DNA of 64,000 nucleotides from Bombus terrestris. Lineage: Eukaryota; Arthropoda; Insecta; Hymenoptera; Apidae. Each line of letters opens with the position of its first letter. Position 1 is the first letter of the stretch. The stretch is taken from contig NC_063271.1 of NCBI RefSeq assembly GCF_910591885.1, positions 13,757,001-13,821,000 of the forward strand, written 5' to 3'. Below, in pieces: positions 51,585 to 62,900 of this stretch. A program made the position numbers and the translations under genes. The notes under the pieces are model-generated. The model saw only the letters and a list, made by a program, of their open reading frames with translations. It searched no databases and had not been told where the DNA came from.

Positions 51585-53967
51585 TATAAGTATATGAAGT
51601 TTCTATATAATTGCCATTTTTCTCCATGTGTTTATTGTGCTTATTAGTAGACACGAATTTAAATAGTAGGACGATTATTATTACACTTGACCTCACACAT
51701 CCGGCACCTGACTTGTTGAAACAGTTTGGCGAGAGTGAACTATCAAATCATGGGTAGTATTTAAGTACTCATATATTACATTCTTTACCTAAAATGTCTT
51801 ATCTGTCGCTTCGAAATATTCAAAAATGTTGAAGTTTTACCACTTTCTTTGTCCCGTTCATCTTTCAATTAAAAATATTTTGTTATTATTTTGTAACAGC
51901 CTGCGTAGTATAACTTTAGCTAAAAGACACGGAGGGTCTCAAATACCATAAAATTACTGGATTAATCTAGTACGTTTACGCTGTAGAAAGTACCTGATAA
52001 GAAATTTTATGTAAGAAGGGCAAGTATAGTTGTAAACCCACTTATTGACAGTTATCATGATCATTGGTATTGTGCATACCGTGATGAATTTAATCTATGC
52101 GGTTAGTTATTCGTAAACTAAACCAGACCAGATTCTTCTTTCTTTGATTTGTGTTAGATTTATCGACTACGGATGAGAAAGTCGAAGTGTATAATCTCAA
52201 GTCTGAGCCAACCATTCCCACAACACATTGATTGACGAGTATTGAGCCTAATCAATAAGAATGATCGGTCTGGGCTCGAATTTATTTAACTCGGCCTGAT
52301 CTTTCTATACATTAGCAATAAATCTCACTCGAGTTACTGAAAACTGAATCTGATGTTAGATAGTATTATCCATTGTGCTGTTTGAGTTCATTCAATGGTA
52401 ACTATTTCGCTAACCACGTATCTATTCTCATAAATGTCGGGACAAATTGATTACTTTATAGTAACGAGACTTCGTTGTTACAAAATTTTTTAATTAATGA
52501 TAAATTTATGAAAAATATATCTATCAGCTTTTTTATAATACCAATATATTATAAATTTAAAATATTTATCAAAATGTTTATCAATAATGTATTGTATATC
52601 ACTATCAAATATGAGATTTCTTAATTTGTATTAAATGTGCCATAATATATTATTATATTTGTTCTAAATGTCTGTTTTGTATCTCCTATAAAAACTCGGT
52701 TTCAAGGTTAGGGCTCTAAGTTCGCAACTTTCTAAAATTAAGAAACAAATTGTGTAATCAAAACTGTATTTATTAAATATTTCCATAATCGGTAGAAAAT
52801 AACAAATTTCCTGACAAATACTCATTTCAACAATAAAATGGATACTTTTTCTGTTTTATCCCTTAGGATATGCAACGTCATATACACTATTCATTTGTTT
52901 TGGGATTTTGCTTCGATTGATGTGTCTGAAATGTTGTTGTAAGAATATTAAACGCAATTTATGACTAATTATGCAAAGTACAAGCATATCCATAGTGGCT
53001 TTATACTATAAATTTATGTTCCAAAATATCGTATATGAATATAAACTTTACAATTAAACATGAAGACAAAAATAATCGGTAACAGTCCTCTACATGTGAT
53101 GTAAGTAGATATCATCTGTTAATAATATCATCTATCCATATAACTTATCTATTATTATCCATCTTTTATTTTATTCTACTGTGATATATATGACTGGTGT
53201 GAAGTACCTTCAGATGAATCATGCTGACTGAAATCTATATACATATATATTTGTTCCAAAGAATGAATTAGAAGAAACATAATTTTAATCTTTATCTATA
53301 CTACTATCAATTCTGATACCAGACACAATTTTAGCCTTTATTTATACTTCTATTAATTTCGATATCGAATTCCACGCATACTTTTTATTTTCTACCAATT
53401 TCACAAACTCTTCACATACTATTTAGCAAACTATAAACTTTCTCTTGAATTATTCATAATTTTCATATTATATGTTGATACTGGTACATTATCCAATGTA
53501 CCATTTTATTTTACATAGATTATGTTATAGTAACATTTGCCAAATTGTAGAACGTTTGAATAACTGAGTTCAGTCAAGTTCATTCAAAAGGATACTGTTC
53601 GCACTCTAGAAAAATACCTCATAATTTGGTTATTATAATCAAATAATTATGTAAGAATCACCCTTGTAAATAGTTAAGCTTATATCAACATTCAATCAAC
53701 ATTCCTGTATAATGTTTTTCTCTTAGCGTAGCTGTCGATTTGTCTTTTCTCTTAGAACTACTTTTCTCCAAGCAAGATAACCATTTACCGGTTCCGCCTA
53801 TAAGTTGTTCCATTTGATATTCCGGAAAAAGTAATTTTTTCTTTGGACCCAAGTCAACTAAATTTCATCAAGTGGGAGCTAGCAGCACCACATTAGGACA
53901 AGTGCAAGTAGACGAGTGAAGGTGTACATGAACGCTTGGTAAATATGTGTTAAATGAACTGAGTACA
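51585..53967. other. AT-rich noncoding DNA
   Basis: A balanced-composition patch at 51900-52400 has no open frame. 53720-53967 grades into the candidate promoter. No gene recognised. Confidence 0.55.
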
Positions 53968-54097
53968 TATATAGCAGTACCCATTTGCAGGAATCAACAG
54001 TTTACTTGTACTCTTCGTTACTGACTTTCTCACTTCGTACTTCGTTCTTCGTATTTCATTTCGAAGGTGAAGCCATCGACAAACCTACCAGGAAGAG
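53968..54097 (+). promoter_or_regulatory. candidate core promoter and noncoding leader exon upstream of yellow
   Basis: A TATATAG box at 53968 lies 28 bp upstream of an insect-type initiator TCAACAG (A at 53996). About 100 nt of less AT-rich sequence follows and ends in a donor, aagag/gtaaaa, at 54097/54098. An acceptor with a fair pyrimidine tract, ctattttaaag/gatc, occurs at 56614, 45 nt before the yellow start codon, so the two could be joined by a 2.5-kb leader intron. The element order is seen; its use by yellow is inferred. The leader shows repeated cttcgt words and has no long open frame. Confidence 0.3.
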
Positions 54098-56659
54098 GTA
54101 AAAATTCTTTCATTCATAAAATAAGGAAAAATATGTGATTTCAAGCAGCAGAATAGTGTCAAAAACTAGTGTTCACTCGCCGAGCTTAATGATGGTGGCG
54201 GTGAAATTAATTTGTGAATAAAAGAAATGGCTGCATAAGTGTTAGTATGCAAGGAAATTTTTTATTTTAAAATTGGACATTGTGCAACAACATGGAAGAT
54301 ACGTAACGGCTCATTTTGATACTTGGAATATTAATTACAGCCGTCGATTGTGTAACATTGTGCAGATGACAAAATTTTATATCGAAGCTTGATACATTCC
54401 ATATATTAATCTCTTTCACTTAACTATTCTATTTCCTTTTCTTTCGTATTTCAAGGTATGCGTCTAAAATGAAAAAGAGAATTTTGCAAATTTTACTTCA
54501 TTCTACTTTATTCCGTGAAATTTCACTTAGATTCCTTGTATCCGCTTAACATTTTCTATATCTTAATTTTTTTGAACAAAATTGAATACTTTGTCTACTA
54601 GATTCAATTTACTAAATCATTACTGAGTACTACACAACGGAGTTATTTATTTCTCAAATTTTTTAAAAAGGTTTAGATTTCAAAATAAAATTTCGTTACC
54701 ATTCCGTAACAAATTCTTTTTTAGTTCTACAAACATCATTAATTTCCTTTAATATGTAATTTTTAACGTAACTCACAAGTTAACATCACTTTCATAATTT
54801 TAACAAAGAAGGAGTTATTATTTTTTGTAACTGCCAAATTATGTAAATTACACATCGTATAAATTATAAATTTCGATATAGTTTAGCGTGTGTATCACAA
54901 TTACATACAAAATTACATTATTATTGAACATTAAACAAAATTATTTTTTCTGAAAATTTTAATTACTATAATACGAGATACATCATTACAAGAAGTGAAA
55001 TAAGTTATCCATTTTTTGAACAACAAGAAAGCAAATTTTCTTTTTGGATTAGAAAAACTCCCAAAGATAATGAGTACTACTCGCTCAATTATAACAGATA
55101 TAAATACAATTGATCTATGTCGCTGTCACACTCGCTATCTTGCGGCAAGATTATATTGCCTACGCATACAACGGTAGTGAAACTTGGCACGTGCCAGGTC
55201 GTTTTCCATTTCTGCTCGCGCTCAGCGAAGTGGAATTGGCTGCGTTTATTATGTATGCCTCGCGAGAGCAAGATTTATTCATATACAGCTAATTTCCGGA
55301 ATTTCATCGTGCAAACAGTATCACATATACGTATACGTATAACCATATATAGCCACTTCATATAAGGAAAGACGAGGATCTCTCACATTTTGAATCCAAT
55401 TTCATATTTCCTTTGATTTATTATATCTGCATCTATTATGTCTGCATTACAATGTATAGTATTATGCATTGCAGACGCATTTTAATAATTTGGTCTTATC
55501 TGTTATTGCTTTTTATTATTTTCTGCTAAAGTTATTATTTTTTAAAGCTAAATAAACCATATAGTCTCATCTGTTAAGCTTTATGTGAAACTTTCTAGAT
55601 AATTTCAAATAGGCAAATTTGCAGGTTAAAGATGTTACCCAAATCGTATAAAAGTGTGCTATTCACGTTTTTTTATCAATAGAGAAATATTCCTCTACTT
55701 TAAGACGCATAAAGTGTTTATGCGCTAAGTGTTTAAGTGTTTTAGTTTACGCGCATCTAATTTCTTAGCTTTCTTCAGTTCCTATTTTTTATTATATTAC
55801 TTAGTAATACAATGGTATAAAAAATATAAAAATACGGCGTAGTAAGATATTATTATGCATACATTACAGAGATTTATGTTAGAAAAATATAAGTTCTAAA
55901 TATTAGTTTGATGCGTTTCTACTACACTGAAGCAGAATTAACATATACTGTCGTATACATATGATGTTAGTGTAACTGAAAGTGATTCATACTTTTACTA
56001 CTTGTTGACGTAAAAATAATTCAAGTTATTAAAATATTAAAAAGTTTGCCATATTGAGAAATTAGTGTTAATATTTGTTCAATAGCAAACAACTTTTCGG
56101 AGTCATTTTTTGCATGCTACTCATATCTGTTCCATTTTCTTTTATGTCAATCATTTGACTCATTTATCGTCGTATCAAATCGAAGTGAAAGTTCCAGTTA
56201 GTACAATAATATTGCCGATAAGAATCAGAGTTAAGTACAGGTACAGAAAAAAATAATGAGTAGTAGTATGATATATTAGTTTGAAACATATACTTCCAAC
56301 TGACTTATGTGCGGTTATTTATCTTCCTTTCAATCGCATCATAAAATATACGGAAGATTTACAAAATAACTGTCTGGAATTATCTCGTAAACAACACAGA
56401 GAAAATATTGCCAACAATTTACAATGATTAAATCTTGCCATTAATTACAGAATTTTTTTCAATCATTCTTTTTTTTTAATACATATATTTTAATTGGAAT
56501 CTAATGAATTGGAAAAAGTTCTATGTACTTAAGTATAATCCATCTAAGGAAAGTAAATTTGAATGTGATCGAGTAAGTGCTGAAAGCTATTCGACATTTT
56601 TTACTATTTTAAAGGATCAATTATAAACTGCGAGATTGTCGGCCTAAGCTATCGTAGGA
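54098..56659. other. DNA directly upstream of yellow
   Basis: AT-rich, with one island at 55080-55370 (overlapping frames on both strands, no motif). If the upstream leader exon is real, this is mostly its intron. I see no convincing TATA box in the 200 bp immediately before the yellow start codon. Confidence 0.5.
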
Positions 56660-56921
56660 ATGTTTCGCGAATTTCTTCTCGTGAGTTTACTATACCTGGG
56701 AACCAAGAGCGTCGATGGACTTCAAAGATGGGGTACACAGTTCGGGCAAGCACCTGTGTTAGAAAGATTTTTCTGGAGAACGGTGGACTTCGCCTATCCA
56801 GATGAAGCCAGCAGAAAAATGGCAATGATGAAAGGAGAATTCATTCCAGAAAACGCGTTGCCTGTTGGTATAGAAATTTGGAGAAACAAACTGTTCGTCA
56901 CGGTACCGAGATGGCGCAATG
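56660..56921 (+). CDS. yellow-y: yellow exon 1 (start codon, signal peptide, N-terminal block)
   Basis: Encodes residues 1-87 plus the first base of Gly88 (phase 1). It starts with ATG and a hydrophobic leader with likely cleavage around residues 19-21, followed by the conserved block ending in the family signature TVPRWRN. The donor is a consensus GTAAGT directly after the exon. Reading through the donor gives a non-family tail and a stop at 56969, which confirms that splicing is needed. Confidence 0.9.
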
Positions 56922-59900
56922 GTAAGTTGAACGTATATATTGTAGTATTTTATAATATCAATTTCTGCTAGACCAGTGAGACTAGAATAGGAGGTCACCG
57001 TCTTTTTTTCAATAAACAAGAACATCAACATGAATATCACTTTATTTGCATTTTAGGGTCCGATATATTAGCTCATTCCCGTTTTGGTATATTAGGGAAA
57101 TTGATAAAGGAGTATAAAATTTTAGTGTTTTATTTTACATCTTCTAATAATTTACTTAAATATCACGAATACTAGGTACATGGTAACCATGAGAAGCGTA
57201 CTTTTTTTCTTTGAAAGTAGTTCGAGGTTTTTTATCGCGGAATAACTAATCATAATTCGCAGCTGCTATTGTTACATTAATAAAATTGAAACATTGGTTT
57301 TTTTTATGGAAAGTGAAATGCTTCTACCGAGACGTATTTGAAAATTAGACAAAAAAAGAGTTGCTCGGCAAACAGGAACAATATGAACATTTAGATGAAT
57401 GTCTCGTGTCAGGGACCGGAAGTTACAGTAAACACAATGTACAGAAGATCACTGCAGGCAGTGCGCGTCTGTAGAACCTCGTCTGGCCGACTTCCGGCTC
57501 GCGACAAAAAGTGCCGAAAACTGTGCGAGCGATTTCAATGGGGCATTTCTATGTCTCCGTTGGCCTCCGCCTTCACTTCAACCCAAATCCTCCACCCAAC
57601 ACTATTGCCCAGGAGGGAACCAGGGGTGAATGGGCTTATTCTCTCCTGTGCTCTTTTATTTCCCACTTTTTTCTTGCTCTTGATGGTTTACGTTTATTAT
57701 ACACGTTGGCGCGCGCCAGGTCATTGTGTATAAAACAAAAAAGTCGACAATGCTCACACATCGTGTACAATCTTTCATATCGCTATCTTTAACCTCTCTA
57801 TTTTTCGATACTCAAATCTGCGGCTTTTTTTGTTTTTTGCTTATTGCTTTCGTTTCTTGTTATGGTTGCGAACTTGTATTTCACCTCTTCTAACACGTGC
57901 TATTTTATTTTGCGTCCTCATTCGTAACCGTTGCATTAAAAATTATAAATTTATTTTCTATTATAAGTTATTGAAGATTTAAAACATACATTTAATTTAA
58001 AAAATATATATCCGTTTATTTATTCCGCTAAAATATGATAAATTATATAAAATGTATGACAACTTTTTGTCGACTTTCTGAATTTGATGTCACTTATTAG
58101 TGATATCACTTTTAGTAAAAGGGTATCCTTTAATATGATACATATGTGTGTATAGGTAAATCCACATTTAACAAAAAATTAGGGGTACAATTAATGTTAT
58201 GATAACGAATATTTTTGAGTTGTTCGAGAGAATGACTAAACATGTATTTAATTCTAAGATCAATTAAAGTTGTGCAATTTTAGTCATGTGAGATTTGTTG
58301 ATAGCGTATTGGACTCCTGTATCTCATTTAGGATATGCATGCAAAAGCTCGAAAATGTAACTTATCATATTCTTTTCTATAATTTTTATATAATATTTAC
58401 ACGTTCCTTCACATGAAATTTATAATATGTTAAGGAACGTTTAATATCACATAATATGTTTCATGGTGTTACGCGATATTATATAATTATCCAATCATGG
58501 CAATTTATTTGTTGTTCCTTTTCTACTTTCCTTTCCTTTCTATATTATTATTTTGAACCATTTCAGATACTTAATTGACTTCAGCTCCTTCAACGTGTTC
58601 ATTTTTTCTTACACAACAAACATTTATTGTTTATTTTTCATCTCATTGATCTTCAGTGTACCTACCGTTTTCCTCTTTTTCTTCTTTCGCTTTTGCCATT
58701 TCCCGTTTATATTTCCTTTCTATTCTTGACATCTCACCAGTCTCTTGAAACTTCTGTAAATGCGTCAAAGCCCACCGTAGTTGGTATTGTTTTAAGGCCA
58801 ACTTTTTTATACGGCGACTGCTTTGTTTGGATCGTTCTTTCTTCTAATGTCAGCTTTACTTGGACCGTCCGACAGAGGATATGAAATACTAAAAGAGAAA
58901 AGGAAGGAAAGAGAATGTGCCATTCAATTGAACTTGGAAAGTTGTAAATTGCATGGTCTTTCATGAACAATATAAAACTCTCATATAGTTAATGTAACTA
59001 ATTTCGCACTATCATAGATAATAACAAAAAATTAGATATATAAATGAAAATAAAAAAAAAAAAGAATAAATTGCTTGCAAAAGATACAAGTCGTTAATAA
59101 GGGTAGTTTAAATAATTAAATACTATATAACTTAATTGTACATTATAATTTATCATAATATACTATATATAATAATATACTACATGTCTCATTACAATAT
59201 ACATTGAAATTATATAAGCTGACTCCCTACATGTAATTTTTTTAGAATATTTTGATAAATTGATCGTAAATTTAATAATAGATTCAGTGAATAATATTTT
59301 GCCATGGCACGTATTTACTCAAAAATTCAAGTTATTATGACGCGTCGTATATACAAAAATTTTTCTTTAGTATAAAATCTAACAGTGTTACAATGGGGCT
59401 AACTAAATGCGATTCTAATCTGAAAAATTTCAAACATCTTTCAAAATGTTCAGCGACAAGGTCTGCATGTCTTTTTAGAGTATCAAACGCAATATTGGAG
59501 TGTAGTGATCGTGTGACAACCTCGTCACGCAAACCTCGTGACATATCAAAAATGTTTTGCTCATTACCGTAGGCACACTTTCCACCATATTATATACCTT
59601 CGTGTAATGCCAGTTCGACTATGCAATTTACGAAATTTTTAAGATAATGCTAGATGAACTGGATACAGTGCGATAAGATTGAAAGGTCAGGAATTCCACG
59701 TGTCAATAATTCAATGGCTTTCTGTCAGTCACGCGATCATATCAATCATAGGAGCGTGTCGCACTTCTTATAATAATATGCATATTTAATCAAGCAACAG
59801 TGACGCTCAATTTAATGAAGAAAGTAATAATAAAAGATTAATTTATACGACTATGAAAATTATTTATAAATAATTAAACAAATAGACTTTGAAATCTCTG

Positions 59901-62900
59901 TTACTTATTAATTAAATTTTTCTGTAATATTCTATGAGAAAGAAATTATATTTTAACTTTTTATTTCATTTTTATAAATTAGTATAATACTTAATGATCC
60001 AGCAATATCGTAAGTTTATCAATTGTTCATAGATTTGGAAATTATACCGTCATATATATTTTCTATATACTATATATTCTTCATATAAATATAAATGTAG
60101 TAAATTACAGGATTTAAATAAAGTGACAATTTCAAAGCAGGATTTACTCATTTATGTAATTGCGAAACAAATTGTTATAAAGAATTTATTTGTATCAAAT
60201 TTACGATGATAAGTATGTTAATTATTTGCATAATATATCAATTCTTTTAAACGAACATTTTTTGTATATGTATTATGAAATCATAAAAGACAAAATACGC
60301 ATTAAGATTTTAGGGTAACGTGATAACGATCCATATTTTCTATTACTTATTTTTAGAAGATTAAATTACTGCAACACAACATAAACTATTACTGTGATAT
60401 TTGCAATTAAAATTTATTATACATTTTGCAGTATTTTTAAATAGTATTTTTCGTAATATTTTCACTTTTTATTAGTTTATATACATACATGTATAAATTT
60501 AATTATGTTTGAAGACATGAAACATTTTTATACACAAAATAGAACATATATAATCAAGAATCATTAATTATTAAAGTATAGAAGAATATTTTACTTTTAA
60601 AGTCAATTAAATACCATCAATATTAAATTACATTTTCAATATTTCTAATGTATTCTTAATTAGATAACACAAATAAGTATTCAAGACCAAAGAGTAAAAT
60701 ATCTACTGAATCTAATACGCTAGAGTTTGCGCAATTCTATAAAAAATAATTCACTTTTCGTTAATCATAGGAATACCGGCGACATTAAACTACATATCGC
60801 TTGACACAAATCGAGGTGGCTCACCGAAGCTTACCCCTTATCCGAATTGGGCACAAAACAAAGCTGGAGCTTGTGGTAGTGCAATTACTACTGCTTATAG
60901 GTACGTAATGTTTTGTATGTATTTAATTGTGGTATACATATACACATACGTATACACAGTAATAAACTATTTTTTCCTTTTTTCAAAATTTATATGTTTT
61001 CCCATTTACCATTTTCTTGTATTTTCAATGCTTCAAGGTCGACATCGATTCCCTAACACAGCTATAATATATGTAGCATCCCAAATTTAAATATCAAAGC
61101 TTTATAACATGCGGAGAATCGATGAACTAAAAAAAAAGTTCTTTAAAGATTTGCTCGTTTTTGCTCTATTTTAGAGAAAATCGCGAGAAAGGAAATGGAA
61201 AGGCTCTCGTTTTTTCACTTATCCATTTACACTTATTTATTCGTGTTATCATCTATTTTATAGAAATACAGTTCAAAATGTAGCAATGTAAGCGTTATAT
61301 CTAACATTGACAAGTCTAATTGCAATTAGATATAGCCTTGGTGACATTTGACGCACTGCAGTGACGCGCGTACGGTTACGATTCGGTCGCTCAAAATAAA
61401 TAATTGTAAATAAATAATTAAAAAAAGCGAAAACTGTCCCCTACACGTTGTCGAAGTTTTGATATTTAAACTAGGGTCACCCTGCATATATGCATCTATA
61501 CATGCAAGCGTGTAACACTATTGCAATTGCGGTAACATTACTTAAGACGTAACATCACACGATTGAATTGTAGCATAAAACTGAAAATAGCACCTATCCA
61601 ATTAGTTAGTTAAAAGTGAAACATGACATTTTCTATTATTTCCTATTTCTCATCGCTTCTCATTGCGAAACAGATCTCACGAGAGAAACAGGTACTTTGT
61701 AAACGTTAACATGATTAATTATATTCGTTTTGTAACTTCTATTTGAATGTAAATTGCAATCTTCATTTTGTTTAAAACGGAAAAACGTGGAATGAATTGT
61801 GGCGATTCTGAAAGAAGGGAAAAGTAGACGATAAAATCGTATAGAATAGATTTCAATCCATATAGCAGATATACTCTATAGAAAATATCCCGACTGAATA
61901 ATACATTTATCTGTTATTAACGAAATCTCAAATGTGTGGGAACATTCTCTCGCTTTTCCTTGTCTAACACACGGAAAAAATAACAAAGATTTCCTGGACT
62001 ATCTTACACATAATTATTAATTTATGATATTAGTAAATACGTAAGTTACAAGTTGTAAGTTGCACAATTTTATTACAAAAAGAATTTTTACAATTTTCCA
62101 AAATACAAGTTTAGTCACTAATATTATTAATACATTTTATAAGTGTTCATAGCATGATTATCTGTCTCATTACATACATATATATAGAATAAATAATTAT
62201 AAATATTATATAATAAATTATACAATACAATATACAATAATATGCTTTAAAATAAAACTCTGTTTTATTGTTATATAAAAGAAGTTATAAAGTAGCACTA
62301 TCAATATCAACATATAAGTTACAACATTTTTCCAATAATATTATTGCTTTTACAAAAATTCTTTTTATTTTCTAACTATTAAATTGTGAAATATTACGAT
62401 CTTAGATTTAAATAAGTTTTCACTATGATTGGATGTTATGTCTTTAATTTTTTGAAAGACGAACGTATGTTGACCTGCGCTTTTACCCCCACGTATCATG
62501 AACATTATAGCTCACTTCTTCAGGGCAGAGCTGCTTGATTGTCTCCCGAAAAACCAGAAGCATGACGATTACGATTCTCTGAATAAGTTAAATATTACTT
62601 ATTGAAATTTCATACTATAATCATCACATGGCTAAGATAGTTATATAAACAGTCATATCTGGATGATTATATTATAGTTTATAGGAGCCAATTAATTCGT
62701 TTTTTCAGTTTAGTGAATTGTAAAAACTACAAATTAAAATTCATCCATTGTTTTATTACGCTGAACTGGGCACGACTTTTACTTCATTCGTTTGCTTTAT
62801 TATAGGTATATTATGAAAATATTGATACATTAATTGTTGCAAAAATATGATGGAAACTACTATACTATATGTATATGTTCTACTAAAATGGAAAATATGA

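Larger units (their letters stand above)
56922..60770 (+). other. yellow intron 1 (3.8 kb)
   Basis: Phase-1 intron, GTAAGT..ATAG. It is AT-rich apart from a GC-richer island at about 57370-57733, a pyrimidine-rich strand at 58505-58735, and a small conserved-looking stretch at about 59640-59770. In Drosophila the yellow intron holds the bristle enhancer, so these islands are candidate regulatory sequence by analogy only. A minus-strand open frame lies at 59335-59589 and is treated under findings. Confidence 0.85.

Noticed and set aside
1..56659. An achaete-scute bHLH gene in the desert
   Set aside because: These genes are usually intronless and would appear as a long open frame with the RRNARERNRVKQVN-type basic helix; no such frame exists on either strand.
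56922..56971. Extension of yellow exon 1 beyond the GT to the stop codon
   Set aside because: The extra residues do not match the family, and a consensus donor and exon 2 continue the alignment exactly.
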